In this document: piece after piece, positions 8,550-18,700 of the stretch
Layout: each line of letters begins with the position of its first letter
How positions within the stretch are numbered: the first letter of the stretch is position 1
Assembly (NCBI GenBank): GCA_041391745.1
Contig: JAWKNK010000012.1
Location: 52,314-116,313, forward strand
Reading direction: 5' to 3'
DNA: 64,000 bases
From: JAIXWP01 sp041391745
GTDB taxonomy: Bacteria > Bacteroidota > Bacteroidia > Flavobacteriales_D > Sanyastnellaceae
The notes under the pieces: model-generated
What the model saw: the letters and a program-made list of their open reading frames with translations, nothing else
The model's database searches: none
What the model was told of the DNA's origin: nothing
Translations under genes and position numbers: made by a program

Positions 8550-9887
8550 TTATTTCATCTCCGAATAGTCGGGAATATCAGCGTTCGACCACTTTCCTTT
8601 TACAACACCTTTTTCGATATACATCAATCCAGGATTGTCACGAATCATTGTTTTTAGGGCCTTTTCATCTCCTTGAATAAATGGAAATGCCAATTGGAAT
8701 TCATGTCTAAACGATTCATACTGGTCATAACCGGCAGTTGTAAATCCGTAGAACTCCTTGCCATCAGCAAGCGCGGCATTAGCAAATTCAGCAACCTTTT
8801 TCATGTTGCTTGTGTTTGCCTCTTCGAGGTTCCACATGATTAAGAAATAAACGCCTTCACTTTCTAAAAGATCTTCAGTGATTTCATTTCCTTCTTCATC
8901 GATACCAATGAAGTCTGCAATTTTTGGTTCGTATCCGTCGGCTACTTTCTTATCGTAAGTAAACTCAGGAAGTATCACAAGTGTGGTGTCTTTCCAAAGA
9001 CCTTGCTGCGTATATTCATCTGAACTTACTTCTCGTCTTTCACCTGTCTTTTTATTTTCTAAAGTATAAAAAACAAGATACTTTGGAGGATCCAATCCCA
9101 ATTCATCAGCTGTCTTTCTACCTTCAATAATGCTCTCTCCAATTGCGTAGGGGCGGTAATCTTTTAGCGGCAAATGTTTGTACGTCCAGTATTGTGTAAA
9201 CGCTGCAACTACCAAAACTGCGATAGCCATCACCCATTGCTTTTCACCAGAAAATCTTTTTGCCAGAAGTCCTGCAGCACTTGCTACGAATGTGAATATG
9301 ATTGGGAAGTACCAATCCAACATTACCACTGAGAAAATGGTAACTGCAACGATTGAAAGGCCAATGATCACAATGTCCTCTTTCCAAGAATTCAATTTTA
9401 CTTTATTGAAAAACGCTGCAAAGAAGAAAGGCAATACGAATGGAAGTAGGAAAATGTCTTTGTAAAAAGACTCCATCGGTGTGAGCTTAATGGCATCACC
9501 AAAACAACCACAAGTGAGCACGCACTCTGGAGTATCAATGAAATAGGTGCCATCCATTGCCTCAAAAATCTTCAACTCGAATGGATCACAATGCGCGGTA
9601 TAGTAAGTGAGCCATGCAAAGAATAGCGTCATGAAAAGAATCAAACTAGATGTCAATTTCGGCCACGCACCGAGCAAAGCTGCGACACCAACAAGTACTT
9701 CACCAACTACGATGAAGATCGCAATTGGAATAACGTATGGTAACAGCTCTGGAAATCCAAGAGCTTTTACACTGAAGTACTCTTCTAGTTTATAAGAAAA
9801 ACCGATAACGTCATTTACTTTGATCAATCCCGAGGCGATGAAAAGCGAGCCAACGATGATTCTACAAAAGGCAATAAAATTCTTCAT
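8550..9887 (-). CDS. DoxX/MauE-like membrane protein, BT_3928 family
   Basis: The 445-residue protein has a DoxX-like N-terminal half with four or more membrane segments (first at about 5-22), a cysteine-rich loop (CVLTCGCFGD near residue 125) and a soluble C-terminal half that resembles a thioredoxin-like domain (about 330-440). BT_3928 proteins are widespread in Bacteroidota next to DUF1599, as here. DoxX relatives take part in quinone or redox chemistry; the exact role is unknown. Spacing to the permease is 3 bases. Confidence 0.8.
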   Translation of the reverse strand: MKNFIAFCRIIVGSLFIASGLIKVNDVIGFSYKLEEYFSVKALGFPELLPYVIPIAIFIVVGEVLVGVAALLGAWPKLTSSLILFMTLFFAWLTYYTAHCDPFELKIFEAMDGTYFIDTPECVLTCGCFGDAIKLTPMESFYKDIFLLPFVLPFFFAAFFNKVKLNSWKEDIVIIGLSIVAVTIFSVVMLDWYFPIIFTFVASAAGLLAKRFSGEKQWVMAIAVLVVAAFTQYWTYKHLPLKDYRPYAIGESIIEGRKTADELGLDPPKYLVFYTLENKKTGERREVSSDEYTQQGLWKDTTLVILPEFTYDKKVADGYEPKIADFIGIDEEGNEITEDLLESEGVYFLIMWNLEEANTSNMKKVAEFANAALADGKEFYGFTTAGYDQYESFRHEFQLAFPFIQGDEKALKTMIRDNPGLMYIEKGVVKGKWSNADIPDYSEMK

Positions 9888-9959
9888 TAAGTAATGTTTT
9901 TATTGTAGTCTGCAAAAAAGCAAATCGAGTTGTATAGTTGATTCGCCTTTAACCAGTTT

Positions 9960-10547
9960 TTAACTTTCAGATTTTTCGATCACCAATTTGATCAGTGCAA
10001 ATACGGAGTAATTGATCATATCTCTGTAGCCGCTATCAATACCTTCCGACACGATGGTCTTCCCTTGGTTGTCTTCGATTTGTTTGATGCGCAATAGCTT
10101 CATCAATATTAAATCGGTAAAAGAAGAAACGCGCATATCTCTCCAAGCCTCACCATAATCATGATTCTTATTCATCATCAAATCCTTGGTAACGCTCACT
10201 TCATGATCGTACATCGCAATGGCTTTGGACGCTTCCAATTCTAGTGGAGCGTCTGCTCCTAAATCCATTTGAATCAAAGCCATTACACAATAGTTTAAAA
10301 TTCCGATGAACTCATCCACGATGCCCTCGCCCACTTTAGATTCTCCTTTTTCTTCTAGCGTACGGATGCGTTGCGCTTTGATGAAAATTTGATCCGTTAA
10401 GCTTTTCGTTCTCAAAATTCTCCATGCCGTGCCATAGTCAGAGGTTTTCTTTGAAAACAAATCTCTGCATATCGCCACTGCTTGATCGTATTGTTGGGAT
10501 GTATGATTCACGTCTTTCCGATATTTGCGTGCAAATTTGCCCCGCAA
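9960..10547 (-). CDS. DUF1599 protein with two tandem copies of the domain
   Basis: The 195-residue protein is an internal duplication. The first half (about 22-95, containing KKTSDYGTAWRILR and EGIVDEFIGILNYCVMALI) and the second half (about 115-190, containing NKNHDYGEAWRDMR and EGIDSGYRDMINYSVFALI) align closely. DUF1599 is also described as a nucleotide-modification-associated domain. It heads a minus-strand run with DoxX and is divergent from folP, whose start is 30 bases away. Function is not established. Confidence 0.85.
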   Translation of the reverse strand: MRGKFARKYRKDVNHTSQQYDQAVAICRDLFSKKTSDYGTAWRILRTKSLTDQIFIKAQRIRTLEEKGESKVGEGIVDEFIGILNYCVMALIQMDLGADAPLELEASKAIAMYDHEVSVTKDLMMNKNHDYGEAWRDMRVSSFTDLILMKLLRIKQIEDNQGKTIVSEGIDSGYRDMINYSVFALIKLVIEKSES

Positions 10548-10576
10548 GTTGGAAATTCCTCAATTTATTTCAAAAA

Positions 10577-11410
10577 ATGTCCTTCAAACCTTTTACCATA
10601 CTTATCGACAAAACGCCCCGCACATTTACTAAGCCAGTGGTAATGGGGATTTTAAACATCACACCAGACTCATTTTACGATGGTCCGGTCAACTTAAAAA
10701 CCGACTTTTTACATCGAGCAGAGTCCATGCTCAAAGAAGGAGCGGCTATTATAGACATGGGAGGGCAAAGTACGCGCCCTGGAGCAGAGCGACTTTCGGT
10801 GGATGAGGAATGGTCAAGAATAGCGGGCAAAATAGAAGCCATTCGAAAGGAATTTCCAGAATCCATTGTTTCCATTGATACGTTTTATGGAACAATTGCT
10901 GAGCGCGCGGCCAATGAAGGAGCACAGATTATCAATGATGTAAGCGCGGGGAGCATTGATCCTTCAATAATTCAAGTAGCGTCCAACCTGCGTCTGCCTT
11001 ATGTTTTGATGCATATGCAAGGTGAACCGCAAACCATGCAAAACAACCCACAGTACAGCGATATAATTCAAGAAGAGATTCTTTTTTTATCAGAAAAAAT
11101 AAATGAGTTGACCGCCCAAGATGTTAATGACATCATTATAGATCCAGGTTTTGGTTTCGGAAAAACACAAGAACATAATTTTGAATTGTTACAAAACTTA
11201 GGAGCATTGAAAATTCTTGAGCGACCAATACTTGTAGGTGTTTCAAGAAAAAAAATGATTCAGCGTGCTATTGAAAAAGAAGCGCAAGAAGCCTTGAATG
11301 GAACTACGGCTGCAAATACCATAGCTGCGCTTAAAGGGGCAAGCATCCTTCGCGTGCACGACGTGGCAGCGGCGGCAGATGCGCTCGCCATAGTGCGCCA
11401 ATTGACATAA
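10577..11410 (+). CDS. folP: Dihydropteroate synthase
   Basis: The 277-residue protein (from MSFKPF) has the FolP signatures MGILNITPDSFYDG near the N-terminus, GGQSTRPGA around residue 63, and VGVSRKKMI near residue 227. It condenses p-aminobenzoate with dihydropterin pyrophosphate in folate synthesis and is the sulfonamide target. The reading frame extends upstream without a stop, but the ATG at 10577 fits the family start; the upstream part would overlap the divergent DUF1599 gene. folD lies 1.1 kb downstream on the other strand. Confidence 0.95.
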   Translation: MSFKPFTILIDKTPRTFTKPVVMGILNITPDSFYDGPVNLKTDFLHRAESMLKEGAAIIDMGGQSTRPGAERLSVDEEWSRIAGKIEAIRKEFPESIVSIDTFYGTIAERAANEGAQIINDVSAGSIDPSIIQVASNLRLPYVLMHMQGEPQTMQNNPQYSDIIQEEILFLSEKINELTAQDVNDIIIDPGFGFGKTQEHNFELLQNLGALKILERPILVGVSRKKMIQRAIEKEAQEALNGTTAANTIAALKGASILRVHDVAAAADALAIVRQLT

Positions 11411-11445
11411 AAAAAGCCTTCTGAAATAATTCGGAAGGCTTGTAT
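11408..11445 (-). terminator. Rho-independent terminator (minus strand)
   Basis: An 11-bp stem pairs 11414-11424 with 11431-11441 (AAGCCTTCTGA, one wobble). On the minus strand it is followed by a run of T (complement of the A run before 11414). It would end the small lipoprotein transcript, and may also act on folP. Confidence 0.65.
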
Positions 11446-11463
11446 CGTTGTTATAAAGAAATC

Positions 11464-11616
11464 TTATTTCTCTACTTCTACTTTATCGTAGGCGGCACAA
11501 CTTGCGTGGCTCTGTGTAGTACATGATTGCATGAAAACGCCTAGGGTAAGTAATCCTAAAAATACGATGATTAATCGTTGAAGGACTTCATGCGTCCAAT
11601 CACTTTGATGTTTCAT
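11464..11616 (-). CDS. Small lipoprotein-like protein (50 aa)
   Basis: The 51-codon frame runs from an ATG at 11616 to a TAA at 11464. It encodes a short basic start, a hydrophobic segment (about residues 14-29) and a possible lipobox around FMQSC, then CAAYDKVEVEK. Small secreted proteins ending in a C-A-A-Y or C-P-A-Y motif plus a charged tail occur across Bacteroidota. A minus-strand terminator follows. Function unknown. Confidence 0.55.
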   Translation of the reverse strand: MKHQSDWTHEVLQRLIIVFLGLLTLGVFMQSCTTQSHASCAAYDKVEVEK

Positions 11617-11688
11617 TTTTCCTTTTGTTATTAGTCAGATTATTTTGTAACGTTATTTTATCCTATTTATTGTGTTCAATTACAGTGC

Positions 11689-11775
11689 TTACGGCTTTAG
11701 CAAAAACCATAAACCTGCCAGCGTAACAGACCACATCAAGTAGCGTTTTGCTTTCAAAATTCTCCAAGTTTCCAT
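11689..11775 (-). CDS. Possible 28-aa membrane peptide
   Basis: A 29-codon frame starts at an ATG at 11775 and ends with a TAA at 11689. It has a basic amphipathic start (METWRILKAKRYL) and one hydrophobic stretch (MWSVTLAGLWFLL). It lies between folD and the small lipoprotein on the same strand. There is no homology evidence, so it may be chance. Confidence 0.25.
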   Translation of the reverse strand: METWRILKAKRYLMWSVTLAGLWFLLKP

Positions 11776-11821
11776 TTTGCATAAGTTTTGTGTCCTCTTA
11801 CGCAAACGATTCCTGAAAGTT

Positions 11822-12691
11822 TCACTTTTGAGTGGCTAGCAGGGTATTTTTCATCAATGAAACAATGGTCATAGGACCTACACCTCCCGGTACAGGCGTT
11901 ATATAGCGAGACTTTGCGGCTACAGACTCAAAATGAACATCACCCAACAATCGGAAGCCTGATTTCTTAGAAGCGTCCTCTACACGGGTAATTCCCACAT
12001 CCACTACCACTACTCCATCTTTCACCATATCTCCAGTAATAAACTCCGGTTTACCAATAGCTGCTACAATAATATCAGCTTGCTTGGTAATGGAAGCTAA
12101 ATCCTTGGTGCGACTATGCGTAATGGTGACCGTGCAGTTGCCAGGATAGGTATTGCGTTGCAACAAAATGCTAATAGGTAAACCCACAATATTAGATCTT
12201 CCGACCACTACGCAATGTTTACCTTCGGTCTCCACCCCATACTCTTCAAGAAGTTGAATGATTCCATAAGGGGTTGCGGGAAGATAAGATTTTAAACCTA
12301 GTGCCATGCGCCCAACGTTTTCAGGATGAAATCCATCTACGTCTTTTGCAGGATGAACAGCCATAAGGACTTTTTGCTCATCGATGTGCTTTGGCAAAGG
12401 AAGCTGAACAATGTATCCATCAATGTCTGGATCATTGTTCAATTGAGCCACGATTTCCAGCAATTCCTCTTCTGAAGTAGAACCTGGTCTATGAATGAGT
12501 GTTGATTTAAAACCGATTTGTTCGCATGCCTTCACCTTAGCACCTACATATGTAAGGCTGGCGCCATCGTCGCCTACTAACACTGCAGCCAAGTGGGGAA
12601 CCTTGCCTCCAGATTGTACTTGCTCAGCAACCTGCTGCTTAAGTTGTTCTTTGATTTTCAACGAAGTAGCTTTTCCATCCAATAAAATCAT
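11822..12691 (-). CDS. folD: Methylenetetrahydrofolate dehydrogenase/cyclohydrolase
   Basis: From the ATG at 12691 (MILLDGKATS) the product is 289 residues, the usual FolD length. It has the substrate-binding segment DGYIVQLPLPKHI, the NADP-site VVVGRSNIVGLP and the C-terminal PGGVGPMT motif. It makes 5,10-methenyl- and 10-formyl-tetrahydrofolate in one-carbon metabolism. A 14-residue upstream extension is possible in frame but does not look like protein. Together with folP and the cyclo-ligase at 40.6 kb it covers part of folate metabolism. Confidence 0.95.
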   Translation of the reverse strand: MILLDGKATSLKIKEQLKQQVAEQVQSGGKVPHLAAVLVGDDGASLTYVGAKVKACEQIGFKSTLIHRPGSTSEEELLEIVAQLNNDPDIDGYIVQLPLPKHIDEQKVLMAVHPAKDVDGFHPENVGRMALGLKSYLPATPYGIIQLLEEYGVETEGKHCVVVGRSNIVGLPISILLQRNTYPGNCTVTITHSRTKDLASITKQADIIVAAIGKPEFITGDMVKDGVVVVDVGITRVEDASKKSGFRLLGDVHFESVAAKSRYITPVPGGVGPMTIVSLMKNTLLATQK

Positions 12692-12760
12692 AATCTTAGG
12701 TTTTGGTGCATGCCGCGCAAAGGAACAAAACAAACGATGAAATTCGAAACGAAAAAAAGA

Positions 12761-12790
12761 TGGTGTACAAACTACACTTTCCTATATTTG
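12761..12790 (+). promoter_or_regulatory. Probable promoter of the amylase/sus operon
   Basis: TATATTTG at 12783-12790 matches the -7 element exactly. A weak TGGT lies 18 bases upstream at 12761-12764 where TTTG is expected. The amylase ATG is 25 bases downstream. Confidence 0.45.
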
Positions 12791-12815
12791 AAAAAATAAC
12801 GAGAATCTGTTTACC

Positions 12816-15630
12816 ATGAAAAAAACCTTATTTGCCTCTATTCTCGCGCTATTTTCTGTTCAAGCTTTTGCTCAAATTTTAAGTTCAGAACCAGCGTTTC
12901 CAACCCAAAATGATGAAATAACGATTTATTACAATGCAACTCTGGGAAATGCTGAGTTGACGAATGTTATCCCTGTTTATGCACATACTGGCATCATCAC
13001 GAATAACAGTGTAGATAATTCTGATTGGCAACACGTAGTAGGAAATTGGGGAACAGCAGACCCTAACGTGGTGATGACACCAATGGGAAGCAATGTTCAC
13101 CGCATCGTGATCACTCCGCAAACCTTTTACAATTTAAATGTTGGTGAAACAGCTACTCGCTTGATGTTCGTGTTCAGAAACCAGAATGGAACTTTGGTAG
13201 GTCGAAATGCAGACGGTAGCGACATCTACCTCGACCTTTATCCAGAAGGATTCAACGCTGGATTTACAGCTCCATCTTCGGGAACAATTACTGCAGATGC
13301 GGGTGCAGATGTAGCCATCAACTGTGGTGCATCACTTCCATCCGACATTACATTATCTGTCAACGGAAACCAAGTGGCTTCGGCTACAGGCGTTACAGAA
13401 CTCCCATATACTTTTAATGAAACATCAAGTGGTGAGTACATTTTGGAAATGAGTGCCACCAATGATGGCAATACTATTACCGATCAAATGACCATCATCA
13501 TTATTCCTGAACCAACAGTGGCAGCAGCTCCTTCAGGAACAATTGACGGAATTAATTATGTAAACGACAATACTGTTCGACTTCAATTTTTCGCTCCAAA
13601 CAAAGACTACATATTTGTAATTGGCGATTTCAACGATTGGCAGTTGGACCTAGACTATTTCATGAATCGTACGCCTGATGGAAATACGTATTGGTTGGAG
13701 TTGACCGGGCTAAACCCAGAAACAGAATACCGTTTTCAATATTACATTGGTGACGAAGGCATGCGATGTGCTGAAATCTATTCTGAGAAAATACTGAATT
13801 ACTGGGACGACCCTTACATTCCTGCAGATGTATATCCCAACTTGATTGAATATCCTGTAGGCTTAACAAGCGACCCTGTTTCAGTTTTCCAAATCAATGA
13901 ACCAGAATTTAACTGGACCGATCAGTCTTACTCTCGTCCTCCTAAAGAAAGATTAGTGGTGTATGAAATGTTGGTGCGTGACTTCGTTGCACTCACGACT
14001 ATCAGACCATCAATGATTCATTAGATTATTTTGAAAGACTTGGTGTATCGGCAATTCAATTGATGCCGATCATGGAGTTCGAAGGCAATTTGAGTTGGGG
14101 ATACAACCTGCATTCTTCTTTGCTGCCGATAAATACTACGGTCCCAAAGATGCATTGAAGGAATTCGTGAATGAATGTCACAACAGAGGAATTGCAGTGA
14201 TTCTTGACATCGCTTTGAACCACAGTTTTGGTCAAAACCCGATGGTAAGGATGTACTTCAACCCAGATGATGGAGATTATGGTGCTCCAACTCCTGATAA
14301 CCCGTGGTTCAATCAATATCCTAAACATGACTTCAATGTTGGATATGACTTCAACCATGAGAGCCAGCGCACAAGAGATTTCAGCAAGCGTGTAATGTCT
14401 TACTGGATGGATGAATACCATGTGGATGGATATCGCTTTGACTTGTCAAAAGGATTTACTCAAAACAATACACTTGGCAACATCGGAGCTTGGAATGCTT
14501 ATGATCAAAGCCGCGTGAATATTTGGAATGACTATTACAGCCACATGCAATCTGTAGAGCCAGGATCTTACGCTATCCTTGAGCACTTTGCAAACAACGA
14601 CGAAGAGACTGTACTGGCAAATGCAGGAATGATGCTTTGGGGAAATTTGAATCACGAATACTCAGAAGGCTCAATGGGATATGCCAGCGACCTCAACTGG
14701 GGAAGCTATCAAGCAAGAGGTTGGAACAACCCTCACTTGGTAACATTTGCAGAGAGTCATGACGAGGAACGATTGATGTACAAAAACTTGGAATACGGTA
14801 ATTCAGCAGGTAGTTATGACATCACCAATTTGAACACCGCTTTGGCGAGACAAGAACTTGCTCATTGCTTGTTGATTCCAATTCCTGGTCCTAAGATGAT
14901 TTGGCAATTCGGAGAATTGGGATACGACTACTCCATCAACTATTGTGAAAATGGAACTATCAGTGATGGTTGCCGCACTTCGCCTAAACCAATTCGTTGG
15001 GACTATCAAGATGTTGAAGCTAGAAAGCATCTTTTCAAAGTAACAGGCGCATTGAACAATCTGAAGAAAACGCAAGCTTTATTTTCTACTACAAACTTCG
15101 GTTTAGATGTTGGAGGATTTGGAAAGCGCATTCATTTGAATGGTGGTGCACAAAATGGTGTTGTGGTTGGAAACTTCAATGTAACTGCTATCAACATGGT
15201 TCCTGGATTCCAACACACTGGAACATGGTACGACTATTTTACAGGAACATCATTTGAAGTTTCAGACTTGAATGCTTCCTTCTCATACCAACCTGGAGAG
15301 TACCACATTTACTTAGACTATTCTCTTCCTGCACCTGATTTGGAAACAGGATTGGACGAAATCATGGTGGAGATGGGAGAAAAAATGTTGGTTTACCCTA
15401 ACCCAGCGATAGACCAAGTTAACATTTCTTTCTTGAATGCGAATTCAGGAAACGTTAAAGTTGAGATTTTTGACATGACTGGAAAGTTGGCTCATTCGGA
15501 AAGCTTCGGCGGAATGGCCTCTGGAGTTCAGTTGGTGAATTTATCGCCTGAACTTCCTCAAGGATCATATGTTGTAAGAATATCAACTTCATCAGAAGTA
15601 TTAAGTAAGACACTTGTTATCAGCGAATAA
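12816..15630 (+). CDS. Secreted GH13 alpha-amylase with CBM48-like domain and T9SS sorting domain (two frameshifts)
   Basis: A signal peptide (residues 1-19, ending AFAQ) is followed by a beta-rich N-terminal region, a CBM48-like module (FVIGDFNDWQ) and a GH13 barrel. The GH13 conserved regions are present: ILDIALNH, GYRFDLSKGF (nucleophile Asp), AILEHFAN (acid/base Glu) and FAESHDEER. The C-terminus is a type A T9SS sorting domain (LVYPNPAIDQVNISF to LVISE). Two single-base losses break the frame: near 13990 (adding one A gives ATHDYQTIND) and near 14106 (CCC read as CC gives WGYNPAFFFA). The enzyme should hydrolyse starch or glycogen outside the cell. It precedes susC. Confidence 0.88.
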
Positions 15631-15652
15631 CTCGCGTTGATAACTTGCAAGA

Positions 15653-15709
15653 CATGCTAAAATTTTTCAGTAAGTGTAAGAAGTACACATTCTGAAAAAT
15701 TTTAGTATG
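15653..15709 (+). repeat. Long inverted repeat between the amylase gene and susC
   Basis: An 18-bp arm at 15653-15670 pairs with 15692-15709 (one G-T wobble), and the pairing extends inward with mismatches to a 7-base loop at 15678-15684. It could be a bidirectional terminator or attenuator for the amylase gene. The right arm overlaps a TAnnTTTG match (15706-15713). Confidence 0.7.
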
Positions 15710-15713
15710 TTTG
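15706..15713 (+). promoter_or_regulatory. Possible -7 element upstream of susC
   Basis: TATGTTTG fits TAnnTTTG and lies 44 bases before the susC ATG. No clear -33 element is present because the site abuts the inverted repeat. It would allow susC to be transcribed separately from the amylase gene. Confidence 0.35.
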
Positions 15714-15757
15714 AAAACTGTTACCAAACAATAACCAAAACGAACCAAAACAAATCC

Positions 15758-18700
15758 ATGAGAAGATTTTACTCATTGATTGCCTCGGCTGCCTTTCTTT
15801 TCTCCGCAGCCATTGCGCATTCACAAACCGTCAAAGGAACGGTGAAAGACGCAGCGGGCGCATTACCAGGAGTTATTATTAAAGATGAAACTGGAAACAA
15901 CGGTACGGCTACCGATGGATCTGGTGCTTATTCTTTGAAACTTACTGCAGGAAAGCACACGCTTGAGTACACAATGCTTGGGTATGCCACCCAAAAGAAA
16001 GAGGTGAATTTGAGTGCCGACCAAGTGCTAGAACTCAACATCACTTTGGAAGAAGAAAGTTCAGACCTCGATGAACTCGTAATCGTAGGTTATGGTGTTC
16101 AACGCAAAAGAGAAGTTACCGGATCCATTTCTAAGGTTGAAGGTAAAGAGTTAACAAAATTACCTGTTCCGTCATTTGAAGCAGCACTTCAAGGTCAAGC
16201 TGCCGGTGTGCAAGTAACACAAGGAAGTGGTATGGCAGGAAGCTCGAGTATCTTGAGAATTCGTGGTATTGCTTCGATCTCTGCGGGAGGTGACCCTCTT
16301 TATGTGATTGACGGAATTCCTATTATTCAAAACCAATTTATTGGTGGCAATAATGGAGCAATGAATAACAACCCTCTAGCAACTATCAACCCTTCAGACA
16401 TTGAGTCGATTGAAATCTTGAAGGACGCTGCAGCTACTGGTATCTATGGTTCGAGAGGTTCGAATGGTGTTATTCTTATTACCACAAAACGCGGAACGAA
16501 GAAGAAAGGAGTTTCTTTCGAGTTCAACACTCGTTTTGGTATTGGTACTCCTGCTTCGTTGCCCAACATGATGAACACTGACCAATACCTTGCTATTCGT
16601 CAGGAAGCTTGGGAAAACGATGGTGGAACTGGATATGTTTGGCTTCCTGGTGTGGCTTATCAAACCGGTTCACAAGGTGGTGCATCAGCATTGGAGCGCG
16701 AGCAGAAATACATGATGGCTAAGAAAATCAATACCGACTGGGTAGATCAAACCGTTGGTGTTGGTATCAAGCATATGTACAATTTTGCTGTGAATTATGG
16801 TGGTGAAAAATCAACATTGTATGCAGCCCTCACTTATGATCACAACGGATCATACTTGGTAGGTAATTACTATGAAAGAATGACTGGACGTATCAATTAC
16901 GACTATACATTCTCTAAGAAATTAAAAATGTTGACGTCGCTTTCATACTCTATAGGTAATAACCAAAGAGTGGATGCAGCGTGGAGCGGCGGACTTGGAC
17001 TTGCTATGAGTCAGGCCCTGCCTTATTATCCTGTGAAATTGGATTCAAATTCCATCGCACTATTCGGATCTGATGGCGAGGTTGGTGACTACTACATGTG
17101 GAACAATGGTTACACCAACCCGGTAGCTGTTCGAGAAAAATTGAAGTGGAGATCTCAAGAAAAGCGTACTATCTCAAATTTGACATTCGTTTATTCTCCA
17201 ATTAAAAACTTGAATTTGAAATTAACTGGAGCATACGATTATATGGATTTCGCTGACTATAGATATCAGCCAATTGATCTTTATCCTAACTCCATTTCAA
17301 ATTATGCGGAGAAAAAACCAACTTGGACAAATAACTGGTCAACCTCATTCACTGCCGACTATCGCTGGCAAATGAATGAAGACCATTCGTTCACTTTCCT
17401 TGTTGGAGCTGAAGCTCAAGAACAATATTTCAGCAAATACGATAACATTACATACAACTTTATTTCAAATCCTGTTTACACCAACGATTTTGAAACGGAT
17501 AGTACCGTTATTCAAAAGTTCATTGGAACTCCAGAAAAATGGACGTTCGTTTCAACTTTTGCACGTGTGAACTATTCTATTAAAGACAGATACTTCTTCC
17601 AAGCTGTAAGTCGTTTGGATGGTTCATCTCGATTTGGTGTGAACAACAGATATGGATTCTTCCCTAGCTTATCTGCAGGTTGGGTTGTGAGTGAAGAAAG
17701 TTGGTTTAAGAAAGGCAAAGCGATCAACTTCCTTAAAGTTCGCGCTGGGGTTGGTAAATCTGGTAATGCTGATATTCAAAGCACTGCCCAGTTTAGCACC
17801 TATAGCCAAGTGAACAACGGTATTACATATAATGGTTCTCCGATCATTTACCCAATCCAACTTGGAAATCCAGACTTGCAGTGGGAAACTACTACCACCT
17901 ATGATGCTACTGTAGAAATGGGATTGTGGAAAGACCGTGTTTCAGCAACATTATCGGTATATCGCAAAGACACGAAGAATGCTTTGATGAACGTAAACGT
18001 TCCTTCAAGCACAGGATTCACGAACTATTGGGATAACGTTGCTACCATTCTCAATGAAGGTATCGAATTGACCATTACAAGCTACAACATTGTGAAGCCG
18101 AACTTCTCTTGGAAGACAGACTTCAACATCGCTCGTAACTATAACGAGTTGGTGGATATTGGAGACTACACTCCAGATGCTGTGAGCGGCGGTACAAACG
18201 ACTCTCGCGTCATTGTAGGAAAGCCTATCGGTTCATTCTACTTGATGCAGTTTAGCCATGTAGATCCAACAACTGGTCGTCCTGTGTATATTGACACTAA
18301 CGGAAATCAGACTTACGATTACGACAACAATCAACGTCAATATGTAGGTGATGGATTGCCAGAAGCAATAGGTGGTATCACCAATACTTTCACCTATAAA
18401 AATTGGGATTGTCAATTCTTGGCTACATTTAGCTTAGGTGCTAAAATCTTTGATTCATCTGGAAAGCGTCAATTAGGTGTTGTAACAGATTGGAACATGA
18501 GAACTGAGCTTTTAGACAGATGGAGACAACCTGGTGACGAAGCTACCTACCCTCGTTTGACTTTAGATGAAACAACCTACGATCTTCCAAGTGGATTCCC
18601 TTGGTGGAACACTTCATTGTTCATTTACAAAGCTGATTACTTGAGATTGAAAAACTTCATTGTTGGATATACATTCAAAATGAAGAAAGAAAGCAGAATC

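Noticed and set aside
9178..9465. Open frame opposite the DoxX gene, and similar frames opposite other genes
   Set aside because: They are antisense shadows of well-supported genes with low-complexity translations and no motifs.
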